From the NCBI RefSeq assembly GCF_014203535.1, contig NZ_JACHJI010000011.1, positions 143,142 to 207,141 on the forward strand: a DNA stretch of 64,000 nt, read 5' to 3'. The position numbers and the translations under genes were made by a program. This stretch comes from Streptomyces griseomycini. GTDB taxonomy: Bacteria > Actinomycetota > Actinomycetes > Streptomycetales > Streptomycetaceae. Of the stretch, positions 1 through 9,200 are shown in pieces. The first letter of the stretch is position 1; every line of letters begins with the position of its first letter. The notes below the pieces were generated by a model that saw only the letters and a list, made by a program, of their open reading frames with translations, made no database searches and was not told the DNA's origin.

Positions 1-1
1 C

Positions 2-592
2 AAGCTGTGGCGCGCGCGCAGCCCGCGCCAGTACCACCTGGAGTACGGCTACTCCTGCATGGGCTACGAGATCCCGGCCGCCCTCGGCGTGCAGCAGGCC
101 GCGCCCGGCACGCCGGTCTGGGCGCTGGTCGGGGACGGCACCTACCTGATGATGCCGACGGAGCTCGTCACGGCGGTCCAGGAACGCCTGCCCGTCAAGG
201 TGGTCCTGGTCCAGAACCACGGCTACGCCTCCATCGGCGGCCTCTCCGAGGAGACGGGCGGCGAGCGGTTCGGCACCGCCTACCGCCACCGGGCCGAGGA
301 CGGCACCTTCACCGGCGCCCCGCTGCCCGTCGACCTGGCCGCCAACGCGGCCAGCCTCGGCATGGACGTGCTGCGCGCCAAGACCGTGCGGGAGCTGCGG
401 AACGCGCTGGCCGAGGCCCGTACCGCCGACCGCCCGACGTGCGTGTACGTCGAGACCGACCCGACCCCCACCGCTCCCCCGGCCGAGGCCTGGTGGGACG
501 TGCCGGTGGCCGAGGTGGCGTCCCGCGAAGCCGCCGTGGCGGCCCGTGAACGGTACGACTCCCAGGTCGCCGCGCGCCGCCGCCACCTGTAG
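2..592 (+). CDS. iolD: IolD, 3D-(3,5/4)-trihydroxycyclohexane-1,2-dione hydrolase, C-terminal part
   Basis: This is the C-terminal 196 residues of a thiamine-diphosphate enzyme; the gene begins before the window. IolD opens the inositol ring intermediate in cytosolic myo-inositol catabolism. The reading frame starts at base 2 with KLWRARSPRQYHLEYGYSC. The TPP-binding signature is clear: GDG at visible residues 44-46, followed about 26 residues later by QNHGYASIGGL, in place of the usual NN. The text around GYSCMGYEIPAALG and the late WWDVPVAEV is characteristic of IolD rather than acetolactate synthase. The full family length is about 620-650 residues, so roughly two thirds is missing. A GntR-type regulator follows 26 bases downstream on the same strand, as expected for an iol locus. 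The family assignment is strong; the substrate is inferred from the family. Confidence 0.88.
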   Translation, partial: KLWRARSPRQYHLEYGYSCMGYEIPAALGVQQAAPGTPVWALVGDGTYLMMPTELVTAVQERLPVKVVLVQNHGYASIGGLSEETGGERFGTAYRHRAEDGTFTGAPLPVDLAANAASLGMDVLRAKTVRELRNALAEARTADRPTCVYVETDPTPTAPPAEAWWDVPVAEVASREAAVAARERYDSQVAARRRHL

Positions 593-618
593 AAGCCCTC
601 CGCGAAAGGTTCCGCGCC

Positions 619-1386
619 GTGACCGAACCCGCGCACCGTTCACTGGACCTCGCCCTGGACCGGGGCAGTCCGGTGCCGCTGTACCACCAGCTCGCCCAGC
701 AGTTGGAGGCGGCGATCGAGCACGGCGCCCTCACCCCGGGCAGCCTCCTGGGCAACGAGGTCGACCTCTCCGCGCGCCTCGGCCTGTCCCGCCCCACCGT
801 CCGCCAGGCCATCCGGTCCCTCGTCGACAAGGGGCTCCTGGTCCGGCGGCGCGGGGTGGGCACCCAGGTGGTGCACAGCCAGGTCAAGCGCCCCCTGGAA
901 CTGAGCAGCCTCTACGACGACCTGGAGGCGGCCGGCCAGGGGCCGAGCACCCAGGTGGTCCGCAACGAGACGGTCCCGGCGCCCGCCGACGCGGCGGCCG
1001 CTCTGGGCCTGGCCGAGGGCGACGAGGTGGTCCTCCTGGAACGCCTGCGCCGCACCCACGGCCAGCCGGTCGCCCTGCTGTGCAACCACCTCCCGCCCGG
1101 CCTGCTCGACCTGGACGGTGCCCGCCTGGAGGCGACCGGCCTGTACCGCGTGATGCGTGCGGCGGGCATCGTCCTGCACAGCGCCCGCCAGACCGTCGGC
1201 GCCCGCTCGGCCACCGCCGAGGAGGCCGCCCGCCTGGACGAGCAGGAGGGCGCCGCCCTCCTCACCATGCAGCGCACGGCCTACGACGACACGGGGCGGC
1301 CGGTGGAGTTCGGGACGCACGTCTACCGCGCGTCCCGGTACGCGTTCGACTTCCAGCTGATGGTCAGACCCCGAGGCTCGCGCTGA
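619..1386 (+). CDS. GntR-family transcriptional regulator with UTRA domain
   Basis: A 255-residue cytosolic repressor-type protein of the HutC/UTRA subfamily. An N-terminal winged helix-turn-helix (about residues 18-85; recognition helix in LSARLGLSRPTVRQAIRSL) is followed by a UTRA effector domain (about 105-245) with the typical ending RASRYAFDFQLMV. UTRA domains bind small sugars or acids, so an inositol-pathway intermediate is a reasonable ligand here. The gene starts at a GTG with GAAAGG about ten bases upstream and lies 26 bases after iolD, probably cotranscribed. Its 3' end overlaps the convergent DUF427 gene by 23 bases. Control of the iol genes is inferred from position; no operator was identified. 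Confidence 0.9.
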   Translation: MTEPAHRSLDLALDRGSPVPLYHQLAQQLEAAIEHGALTPGSLLGNEVDLSARLGLSRPTVRQAIRSLVDKGLLVRRRGVGTQVVHSQVKRPLELSSLYDDLEAAGQGPSTQVVRNETVPAPADAAAALGLAEGDEVVLLERLRRTHGQPVALLCNHLPPGLLDLDGARLEATGLYRVMRAAGIVLHSARQTVGARSATAEEAARLDEQEGAALLTMQRTAYDDTGRPVEFGTHVYRASRYAFDFQLMVRPRGSR

Positions 1387-2170
1387 AGGGCGTGACCGGG
1401 CGCCGGAGGCGCTCACCGTCCACGGTGAGGTCGACCACCTCGTTGAAGAAGGCCAGCCGGCCCCTGATCGCGGCCACGGCGGGCAGCGGGTCGGGATAGC
1501 TCCACACGATGTTCGGCGGCACGGCGGCCCCGCCGCGCCAGGACCAGTACGAGGCGGCCGTGCCCTTGTACGGGCATCGGGTGCTGTGGTCCGTGGCGTC
1601 GAGGAGGTCCAGGCGGACGTCCCCGCGCGGGACGTAGTAGCGGATCGGCAGGGAGGTCTCGAAGAGCAGGACCGGGGCCCGGGTGTCGGCGACGACCGTG
1701 CCGTCGATCTCCACCCGGACGTGGCGGCTGCTCGGCACGGCGTCCACCCGGGTGTGCGGGTCGCGGGGGTGGACGAAGATCTCCTCCTCCTCCTCGTACC
1801 AGTGGTCGAGTCCCGTGTCGGTGCGCCGGAACCACTCGAAGGCGACGTGCCCGGCCAGGTCGCCGGCGGGGAACGTCCAGGCCGCGTTCGGGCGCACCCC
1901 GCCGCCGGCCTCGAGGTCGTAGAAGACCGTCGCGCCGGTGTGCCCGCCCGCGGGCGGGTGCCGCGCGGGGCGGAGGAGGTCGGTGCGCACCTCCTCGCGG
2001 GGGAAGGCGTACTGGGGGACGGGCAGCCGGGGCTCCCAGACGAGGACCGGGTGGCGGCTGTCGACGACGGTGACGTCGCCCGCGGTACCGCGCACCCAGC
2101 GCTCGCTGGGCTCCCACAGCAGGCCTTCGGGGGTCGCCCGCAGGGCACGGGCGGCGGGGTGGGTGGTCAT
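1364..2170 (-). CDS. DUF427 domain protein, tandem repeat
   Basis: A 268-residue protein with two copies of the DUF427 fold. The first copy spans about residues 30-125 (VVDSRHPVLVWEPRLPVPQY ... WYEEEEEIFVHPRDP) and the second about 155-250 (VVADTRAPVLLFETSLPIRY ... CPYKGTAASYWSW). The internal similarity is visible in the repeated hydrophobic-Leu-Pro-Tyr pattern. DUF427 proteins are small soluble beta-rich proteins of uncertain function, frequent in actinobacteria. The start chosen is the ATG of MTTHPAAR; the frame stays open upstream but becomes low-complexity arginine/proline there. It converges with, and overlaps, the GntR gene by 23 bases, so antisense effects at the 3' ends are possible. 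No catalytic residues can be assigned. Confidence 0.85.
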   Translation of the reverse strand: MTTHPAARALRATPEGLLWEPSERWVRGTAGDVTVVDSRHPVLVWEPRLPVPQYAFPREEVRTDLLRPARHPPAGGHTGATVFYDLEAGGGVRPNAAWTFPAGDLAGHVAFEWFRRTDTGLDHWYEEEEEIFVHPRDPHTRVDAVPSSRHVRVEIDGTVVADTRAPVLLFETSLPIRYYVPRGDVRLDLLDATDHSTRCPYKGTAASYWSWRGGAAVPPNIVWSYPDPLPAVAAIRGRLAFFNEVVDLTVDGERLRRPVTPFSASLGV

Positions 2171-2235
2171 GACCGGCGCTCCCTCCGGATGTCCGGGTCC
2201 CCCCTCCCACGGTCCCACCGGCGGGCCCGGACGTC

Positions 2236-3219
2236 TCAGTGCGCCCCGTCCAGCCGGGCCCGCTGCTCCGCCGACAGTTCCAGGTCCACGGCCGCCAGGT
2301 TCTCCTCCAGCTGGGCCACCGAGGACACCCCGACCAGCGGGACGATCGGCAGCTCGTGGCCGAGCTGCCAGGCCAGCACCACCTGGTTGACGGTCGCCCC
2401 GGTCTCGTCGGCGATCTCGCGCAGCACCGCGAGCCGGGCCGGGGTGCCCGGGTGGTCGAAGTCGCGGGGCAGCCGGTCGGGGCGGGTGTACGCGCCCTTG
2501 AGCAGCGGCGAGTAGGCGACCAGGGTCAGCGCGGGCTCGGCCCGCAGGTAGGAGGCCATTTCGGCGCCGGCGTGGCCGAGGCTGCCGTCGGGGAAGAGGT
2601 CTTCGGGGACGTCGGTGCGGGGACGCAGGTAGCTGTGCGCGTACTGGAGCACCTCGTAACCGGGCAGCCCGGCCGCCGCCGCGAGGGCGCGGGCCCGCTC
2701 CACCCGCCACACGGCCTGGTTGCTCGCGCCGAGCAGCCCCACCGTGCCCTCGGCGACCAGGGCCGCGAAGCCCTCGACCGTCTCCCGCTGGGGGACGGTG
2801 TGGTCGTCGATGTGCGCGTACAGCAGGTCCAGCCGCTCCGTGCCGAGCCGCTCGCGACTGCGGTCCGCCGCTTCCCGGATCACCTTCGCCGACAGGCCCT
2901 CGGGGTTGTCGACGTAGCTCGTGCCGGGGGCGAGGGGGCGGGCGCCGAGCTTGGTCGCGACGACGATCTCGTCACCGACGCCGCGGCTGCGCCGCCAGCG
3001 GCCGAGCAGTTCCTCGCTCTGCCCGCCCTGGCCGCCGTCGGTCCAGAAGGCGTAGTTGTCGGACGTGTCGATGAAGGTGCCGCCGGCCTCGACGTAGCGG
3101 TCGAGCACGGCGAAGGAGGTCCTCTCGTCGGTCACCGACCCGAAGAGCATGGCGCCGAGCGCGAGCACGCTCACCTCGCGCCGGGTCTGCGGATCGGCGC
3201 CGATCGTGCGGTACTTCAT
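2236..3219 (-). CDS. Aldo/keto reductase
   Basis: A 327-residue NAD(P)H-dependent oxidoreductase of the aldo/keto reductase superfamily, predicted to be a cytosolic TIM barrel. The catalytic tetrad is visible: Asp and Tyr in FIDTSDNYAFW, Lys in IVVATKLGARP, and His in LLYAHIDDH. The C-terminal cofactor region PLVGVSSVAQLEENLAA is intact. The ATG is preceded by CGGGAGGAAACAGCC, a strong ribosome binding site. Upstream is a textbook MerR-family promoter (19-bp spacer filled by a dyad), so expression is probably induced by a reactive or hydrophobic compound. A short relic of a second, related reductase lies 2 kb away at 5282-5366. The physiological substrate cannot be read from the sequence. Confidence 0.93.
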   Translation of the reverse strand: MKYRTIGADPQTRREVSVLALGAMLFGSVTDERTSFAVLDRYVEAGGTFIDTSDNYAFWTDGGQGGQSEELLGRWRRSRGVGDEIVVATKLGARPLAPGTSYVDNPEGLSAKVIREAADRSRERLGTERLDLLYAHIDDHTVPQRETVEGFAALVAEGTVGLLGASNQAVWRVERARALAAAAGLPGYEVLQYAHSYLRPRTDVPEDLFPDGSLGHAGAEMASYLRAEPALTLVAYSPLLKGAYTRPDRLPRDFDHPGTPARLAVLREIADETGATVNQVVLAWQLGHELPIVPLVGVSSVAQLEENLAAVDLELSAEQRARLDGAH

Positions 3220-3264
3220 GGCTGTTTCCTCCCGTTCACGCCCCGTCGTCGGGGACGGAACGGG

Positions 3265-3295
3265 AGTCTTCCTCTTGGAGCGCGCTTCAAGTCAA
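3265..3295 (-). promoter_or_regulatory. MerR-type promoter and operator of the aldo/keto reductase
   Basis: On the minus strand, -35 TTGACT (3295-3290) and -10 AAGACT (3270-3265) are separated by exactly 19 bp. The spacer holds the near-perfect dyad CTTGGAGCGCGCTTCAAG (plus-strand reading, 3274-3291). An overlong 19-bp spacer with a centred dyad is the hallmark of promoters remodelled by MerR-family activators. The predicted start of transcription is about 40 bases before the reductase ATG. No merR gene lies in the window. Confidence 0.75.
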
Positions 3296-3318
3296 GCGTT
3301 CCAAAGGCTCCTCGGGGT

Positions 3319-3981
3319 TCAGCGGGCGAACGGCCCGTCCAGCGCGGCCCACTGGAGCAGCATGATGGTCTTGGCGTCGTTGATCTCGCCGGTGCGGATC
3401 ATCTCCAGGGCCCGGCGGAAAGGGAGTTCGAGGATCTCGATGTCCTCGCCCTCCTCGCCCAGTCCCCCGCCTTCGTGGGTCCGGGTCGAGGGGCCGTAGG
3501 CGGCGGCGTAGAAGCTGACGCGTTCGGTGACCGAGCCGGGGCTCATGTAGACGTCGAAGACGTGCTGGACGGCGCCGATGGTGTGCCCGGTCTCCTCCAC
3601 CACCTCACGGCGCACGGCGAGCTCCGGGTGCTCGTCCTCGTCGTCGAGCAAACCGCCCGGCGTCTCGATCAGCATGCCGTCGGGGTGACCGTTGACGTAC
3701 ACCGGGAAGCGGAACTGGCGGGTGAGCAGCACGGTTTCGCGTTCGGCGTCGTAGAGGAGCATCGTGGCGCCGTTGCCGCGGTCGTGCGTCTCGCGTTCCT
3801 GGGTGCTCCAGGTGCCGTCGGCGTGCCGGAAGTCGAAGGTGGTGGTCCGCTCGACGTACCAGTGACTGGAGAGCAGTCTCACGTCCCGGACCTTCACCCG
3901 GGGGTTGCCGGTCAGGTCCCGGCCGGTCCGGTCGAGCCCGGTGCGGCCCCGGCGGTCCGGGGTGTCGATTCCGGCGGTCAT
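3319..3981 (-). CDS. Nudix hydrolase, NudK/ADP-sugar pyrophosphatase-like
   Basis: A 220-residue Nudix hydrolase. The Nudix box is seen as ETPGGLLDDEDEHPELAVRR followed by EVVEETG, matching GX5EX7REUXEEXGU. The flanking sequence (TTTFDFRHADGTW, MSPGSVTERVSFYAAAY, and a late glutamate-rich loop GEEGEDIEILELPF) resembles the NudK/GDP-mannose and ADP-ribose pyrophosphatase group, which cleave nucleotide sugars in the cytosol. About 35 N-terminal residues before the beta-strand core are poorly conserved, and no good ribosome binding site precedes the ATG, so a later start is possible. It follows the reductase promoter region on the same strand but probably has its own promoter. Substrate is not determined. 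Confidence 0.85.
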   Translation of the reverse strand: MTAGIDTPDRRGRTGLDRTGRDLTGNPRVKVRDVRLLSSHWYVERTTTFDFRHADGTWSTQERETHDRGNGATMLLYDAERETVLLTRQFRFPVYVNGHPDGMLIETPGGLLDDEDEHPELAVRREVVEETGHTIGAVQHVFDVYMSPGSVTERVSFYAAAYGPSTRTHEGGGLGEEGEDIEILELPFRRALEMIRTGEINDAKTIMLLQWAALDGPFAR

Positions 3982-4222
3982 CGCAGGACCGCCGGGCGGA
4001 GGGACACGTGCAGGGAGGACACGTACAGAATGGTCATACCCGCTTCTACCATCCGGCCCCGCCCGGGACCACGCGCAGTCGGCCCTGCGGTGCCGCGTGG
4101 CTCACGGCAGGAGCCTGCCGGACGAATCCGGTTGAGCGTGCCGGACGGAAGCGGGACACTCGCACGATGACCACCGATTCCTCCCTCCGAAGCCGCGGGC
4201 CCGTGAGTGAGAGGCCCGGCAG

Positions 4223-4639
4223 GTGAACGGCCGCGCTGTGGTCCTCGACGAGCTTGCCCAGGGTCTGCGCCCGCCGGCACAGGGGCTCGAACGGTTCGAG
4301 GGTCTGACCGACGAGGACCAGTCCGTTGCACTGCGGGACCTCTGCCGGTTCTGCGTGCAGGCACGCGCCACCGGCGATGACGCGCTCGAGGGCATCCGGC
4401 GGCCCGGGCTCCGGCCGACCCGCACGCCGTCCGTTCCGGTCCCGCGCGGACGGATCGACGAGCAGCTGGGAAAGGCCGCCGGCCTGACCCCGCGGCACGA
4501 ACGGATCAAGGCGTTTCGCTCGCTGGTCCAGATCCTGGGCCTCGCCGACGCGCGGCGACGAGAGCGGTTCCGCGCCGACGGATGCTCCCACGAGCGGCAC
4601 CAGCCGGCACCTGACCGTGGACGGGGCGTACCCGCCTGA
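4223..4639 (+). CDS. DUF5958 family protein
   Basis: A 138-residue protein that matches the Streptomyces family known as DUF5958: LDELAQGLRPPAQGLERFEG near the start, LCRFCVQARAT, IRRPGLRPTRTPSVPVPRGR, and AFRSLVQILGLADARRRERF. The family is of unknown function and is often carried in several copies. The C-terminal CSHERHQP differs from the Cys-x-His-Trp-Trp-His ending I recall for the family, so the last 20 residues may have been altered by a frameshift or divergence. The start is a GTG close to GGCAGGTGAAC. It stands alone between Nudix and GNAT genes. Confidence 0.7.
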   Translation: MNGRAVVLDELAQGLRPPAQGLERFEGLTDEDQSVALRDLCRFCVQARATGDDALEGIRRPGLRPTRTPSVPVPRGRIDEQLGKAAGLTPRHERIKAFRSLVQILGLADARRRERFRADGCSHERHQPAPDRGRGVPA

Positions 4640-4709
4640 ACGGGCTCGGGCGCGCCGGCGACCGGCGCCCCCGGCCCGGTGACCGTCCCGAACTCGGCGA
4701 GGAGGAGCA

Positions 4710-5225
4710 GTGCGGTTGCGCAACGTCGTACCGGGCGATGTGGACGCCTACGTCCGGATGCGGTGCGACCCGGTCATGACGGCTGACCTCGGCGGGCCGC
4801 TACCGGCCGAACACATGCCGGAGAAAGTGCGTCGGGACGCCCGTGAGGCGGCGGCCGATCAGGCCTGGATCAAGATGATCCTTCCCGATCCCGACACCCC
4901 CCACGTGGTGGCCGGGCAGGTGACCATCTGGTCCCACGACACCGACGACGGGCCCGTCTCGGAGATCGGGTGGATGGTCCTGCCGCAGTTCCAGGGCCGT
5001 GGTCTGGGCAAACGCGCAGCCCGCGCCCTGCTCGAGCGGGCGCGGGACGAGAACCGCTGGGGGGTCGTGCACGCCTTCCCGGCAACGGGCAACAGGGCCT
5101 CGAACGGCATCTGCCGTTCTCTCGGCTTCCGGTTCGTCGCCGAACGGAACGTGACCTTCGCGGGCCGAGTGCTGCGCGGGAACCACTGGGCCGTCGATCC
5201 TCGCACCGACCTGACACCGGCATGA
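4710..5225 (+). CDS. GNAT-family N-acetyltransferase
   Basis: A 171-residue acetyltransferase of the RimJ/RimL-like GNAT type. The acetyl-CoA binding motif is visible as VLPQFQGRGLGKRAARALLE (about residues 90-110), preceded by EIGWMV (beta-4) and followed by NRASNGICRSLGFRFV (motif B). Such enzymes acetylate small amines or protein N-termini in the cytosol. The GTG start has GAGGAGG four bases upstream. Nothing in the neighbourhood indicates the acceptor. Family assignment is firm; substrate unknown. Confidence 0.88.
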   Translation: MRLRNVVPGDVDAYVRMRCDPVMTADLGGPLPAEHMPEKVRRDAREAAADQAWIKMILPDPDTPHVVAGQVTIWSHDTDDGPVSEIGWMVLPQFQGRGLGKRAARALLERARDENRWGVVHAFPATGNRASNGICRSLGFRFVAERNVTFAGRVLRGNHWAVDPRTDLTPA

Positions 5226-5281
5226 CATCCGCGGCCCGCACGGCCGGGTGACACACGCCGGAGGACGGGCGACCGGACCGG

Positions 5282-5366
5282 ACCGAGCCCTCGGTGACCA
5301 GGGCGGCGAAGCCCTCCGCCGTCTCGCGCCTGCGGCCGGGCGACCTGCTCCGCCCGCCCTGCCCGC
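5282..5366 (-). pseudogene. Relic of a second aldo/keto reductase
   Basis: On the minus strand this stretch reads GQGGRSRSPGRRRETAEGFA then ALVTEGSV. The intact reductase at 2236-3219 contains QRETVEGFAALVAEGTV and, earlier, GQGGQSEELLG. The DNA at 5282-5333 is closely similar to the corresponding part of the intact gene. The two matching blocks lie side by side in one frame although they are about 100 residues apart in the complete enzyme, so an internal deletion is implied. There is no start, no cofactor site and no open frame of useful length. Confidence 0.6.
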
Positions 5367-5380
5367 AGCAGGTCAGGGGG

Positions 5381-5989
5381 TCAGCCGGACGACTCGGGCG
5401 CCGGCGCGGGCAGGGACGCGGAGCAGGTCGCCCGGCCGAACCCGCCACTGGCCGTGGCGCTCTGCACGTGCCGCCCGCGCACGGCGACCGCGCAACGGAC
5501 CTGGCCGCCCCGCTCACCCAGGGTGATCCTGATGACGGGGTTCTGCCCCAGAGGCACCTCGACCGTCCTCTTCCACGGCAGCCGGGCACCGGAGACGGTC
5601 TCCGCCGTGCCCTGCTCGCTCACCCCCTGGTAGCTGAGGTCGGCGGTCCCCTCGCCGGTCACCTCGTACGTCACCGGCGCGGTGAGGACCTCGGGCCCGG
5701 CCTCGCCCTCGTCGCCGTCGCGCACCACACCGAACAGCACGAAGCCGAGGCAGAACACGAGGAAGCAGAGGGCCGCGATCAGCACGGGACGGTCGGAGTG
5801 GATCCTCCGGCCGCCGCTCCCGGTGCCGGCCGGAGGAGTCCCGCCGTGCCCGTCGGCTCCGGCCGTCACGGTCGTTTCGGCCGCTTCGGCCTTTTCGGTC
5901 GCTCCGGTCGTCCCGGGAGCGTTCCCTTCCGCCCCCGTGTGCCCGGCGGTGGGCACGGAGGGCCCCGCCTCGCGCGTCTCGCTGCTCAT
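5381..5989 (-). CDS. MmpS-like single-pass membrane protein
   Basis: A 202-residue protein with a disordered Thr/Gly/Ala-rich cytoplasmic N-terminus (about 1-62), one transmembrane helix (PVLIAALCFLVFCLGFVLFG, about 70-90) and an extracytoplasmic beta-rich domain. That domain begins VTYEVTGEGTADLSYQG and contains two cysteines (VRCAVAV and ATCSASL) that could form a disulfide. The pattern YEVTG...ADLSY...GQNPVIRITLGERGG...C is that of MmpS-family transport accessory domains, which in mycobacteria pair with MmpL pumps. No mmpL gene is nearby. The start is the ATG of MSSETREAG, with GGGGAG five bases upstream; an upstream in-frame methionine lacks a binding site. Confidence 0.72.
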   Translation of the reverse strand: MSSETREAGPSVPTAGHTGAEGNAPGTTGATEKAEAAETTVTAGADGHGGTPPAGTGSGGRRIHSDRPVLIAALCFLVFCLGFVLFGVVRDGDEGEAGPEVLTAPVTYEVTGEGTADLSYQGVSEQGTAETVSGARLPWKRTVEVPLGQNPVIRITLGERGGQVRCAVAVRGRHVQSATASGGFGRATCSASLPAPAPESSG

Positions 5990-6200
5990 CCGAACTCCCC
6001 TCGGCCACAGGCCCGGACGGACCCCGCCCGATCCAAAAGGCGTGGGGAGAGCCTTGTCAAGGGACGTCGGTCCGGCCGTCAGGGTTGGCCTGATCTCACC
6101 GCACCGCTGCACGGCAAGACTCCGCGCAGAAGAGGGAAACCAGCAGCTCAGGCCTCAACAGACGGGTTTTTCAGGTGAGTTGGGCAAATAGTCCGCGCAG

Positions 6201-6231
6201 TTGACATGGACAGGGCGTTTTTTGTTAGGAC
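6201..6231 (+). promoter_or_regulatory. Probable promoter of the RHS toxin gene
   Basis: TTGACA (6201-6206) is followed after 17-19 bases by GTTAGGAC (TAGGAC at 6226-6231), close to the Streptomyces housekeeping consensus. The stretch is unusually AT-rich for this genome (GCGTTTTTTGTTAGGACT). The start codon of the 9.1-kb gene lies about 58 bases past the -10, with AAGGGA ahead of it. Confidence 0.55.
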
Positions 6232-6288
6232 TCTCGGCTGCCGACTGCCGTCCGGCAGCCGGTCCTTGGTTCCTTCGAAGGGAAACCG

Positions 6289-9200
6289 ATGCACAGACCA
6301 CGGGCCACAAGGCTCTTGGCCTCGAGTGCGGCGCTGGCGGTCCTCGTGACCATCGCGCCGGTGACGCCGGCGTTCGCGGCGCCACCCGACACGGGCCGAC
6401 TCGCCGAAGGCCTCCGCGATTTCCTCACCGACCGGGACGCCGAACCGGCTGATCCCCCGGAGCTCCCCGACACCGATGTCCCGGCCAATGACAAGCTCGC
6501 CGAGGCGAGGAACGCGCCGAAGGCCAAGCGAGTCGAGGAACTGACGGACCGGCGGACGCCGTACTCCCGCCACTGGCGCATGTCGGACGGGCGGGTCCGG
6601 TCCGAGGTCTCGGCCATGCCCACCTCGTACCGGAAGGGCAAGGGCGAGGAGGCCGAGTGGAAGCCGATCGACACCGCGGTCACCGACACCGACCGCAAGG
6701 GCTTCGAGAAGGCGAACACCACCAACCTCGCCCGCACCTACTTCGGTTCACGCCCCGGTGAGCTGGTCCGCTTCGAGCTCGACAAGGGCCACTGGGTCGC
6801 CATCGGGCTCAAGAACGCCGGTGCCGCGAAGCTGACCCCGGTGGTCGACGGCGACAAGGTCACCTACGAGGACGCCCTGGGCCGGGGGATCGACCTCTCC
6901 TACACCGTCGGCAACGGCAGCGTGAAAGAGGACATCGTCCTCAACGAGCGTCCGAAGGGCGCGCCCTCCTTCGAGTTCACGCTCACCACGAACGGCCTGA
7001 CCGCGAAGTCGGAGAAGAACGGCACCATCTCGCTGTACGGCGAGAACTCCCCGGTCGGCACTCCCGCGCTGGTGATCCCCGCACCGTTCATGACGGACGC
7101 GAGGAAGGACGCCGCCTCCGCGTACGGCACCACCGGCACCGATGCCGTCCGCCAGGTCCTCTCCGGCGAGGAGGGGTCGTACGGCATCACCCTGAAGCCG
7201 GACGCCGAGTGGCTGGCGGCACCCGAGCGCCGGTACCCGGTGACGGTCGACCCGACGGTGACGATCGCGCCGACGCCGTCGCAGTCCGCGGACGCGATGA
7301 TCTCCTCGGACGACCCGAGCGCCAACTACGCCGACCTCTGGCGCCTCTCGGTCGGCAACACCGGTACCGGCACGTCGCGTGCGCTGCTGAGGTTCGGGCT
7401 GTCCGGCGTCCCCGCCGGCACGCGGTTGGATTCGGCCGAACTGAAGCTGTACTACGACCAGACCCACACCACCGGCGCCACCGAGGTCCGGCTGGAGGCG
7501 CACCGCGCCACCACGGCGTGGACCGAGGCGGGCGCCACCTGGAACAACGCGAACGGCATCACCGGCGAGCTGTCCGGCACGTCGGTCCTCGTCGACGACG
7601 GCGACCTGGGCACCACGGCCGCCCGGGGCGCCTGGCCCACCTCCGGCAACACCGACTACACCCGGTACGCGGTCGGCCAGGACTACCGGTACAACAAGGA
7701 CGCCACGGCGGGTGACACGTACACCTGGCGGCCCGGTCTCCCCGAGGACGGCGAGTACCAGGTCGACGTGCACTACGTCCCGGCCTCCGACCGCGCCGCC
7801 GACGCGCCCTACACGGTGACGTACGACGGCGGCACCGAGACGTACCGGGTCGACCAGCGGGAAGGCACCGGGGGCGTCTGGAAGCCACTGGGCAAGCACC
7901 CCTTCAAGGCCGGCACCACCGGCCAGGTCGTGCTCGGCGACGGTCCCGCCTCGGCCTCCACGGCCGTCCTCGCGGACGCCGTGCGCTTCACCAAGGGCGG
8001 CGTGGTCACCAAGCAGCCGCAGGAGGTCAACACCTGGCACTCCTTCCCGGTGACCAAGACCGTCCAGCAGTGGCTCGACGGCACGTACGAGAACCACGGC
8101 TTCGTGGTGAAGGCCGCCGACGAGTCGGCGAGCGCCCCCAAGGGCGGCCCGCGCTACGAGGCCGCCGAGTACGGCTACAAGGGCGAGGTCGCCAACTACC
8201 CGAAACTGGTTCTCACCTGGGGCGACCAGGGCGTCGACGTCAACCCGCCGAAGGTCGTCCACTCGACCGGTGCCGAGCTGAGCTGGCCCGCGTACACCGA
8301 CCCGTCGACCTCACCGGGCGACGACATCGTCGAGTACCAGGTCCACCGCAGCGTCTTCCAGCACTTCACGCCGTCCTCGCAGACCCTGGTCTCCCCGGTC
8401 GCCAAGGACACCCGTGCCTACACGGACACCTCGGCCCGGCCCACCCCGGCCGACTCCGCCGAGGAGTTCGGCGACGCGTACTACTACATGGTCGCGGTGA
8501 AGACCCGCAGCGGACAGGTCCTCCCGTCCGCCACGGAGCTGGTCCGCCTGCCGAAGGCCGGTCGCACCACGGTGGTGCTGCAGTCGGGGCAGAGCGACAC
8601 CACGCTCTCCTCGGTGGAGCCGTCCACCGGTCACGACACGCTCACCGACGCGGGTGTCCCCCACCCGTGGCTGTCCGTGGGCAACAACTCGGCCACGTAC
8701 GGCACCACCCGTGCCGTGCTGAAGTTCCCCACCGTCAGCGAGATCCCGGGCAACGCGCGGGTCCTCGAGGCGCAGCTGAACATGTGGGGCTTCCAGACCA
8801 CGACCGACTCGAGCGGCGCGGTCTACGAGGCCCACGGCCTGACGCGTGACTTCGACGAGGCGACCGCGTCCTGGACGAAGGCGGACGCCACCACGGCGTG
8901 GACGACGGCCGGTGGCGACATGGACGCCTCCGTCTCCGACACGGTCGGCACGGTCACCAACGACCCGGCACGGCAGTCGTGGTACATCACCTCGCTGGCG
9001 CAGAGCTGGATCTCGGACTCCTCCGGCAACCACGGCGTGGCGGTCAAGCTGCGCGACGAGTCGACGGCCGGCCCGCGGGAGCGGACGTTGTTCCTCTCCT
9101 CCGAGGCCGAAGAACCGCAGTTGCGCCCGCAGTTGGTCGTCACCTACCTGACGAAGTCGACGGAGGCGACGTACCACGCCCCGTACACACCGTCCCGGAT

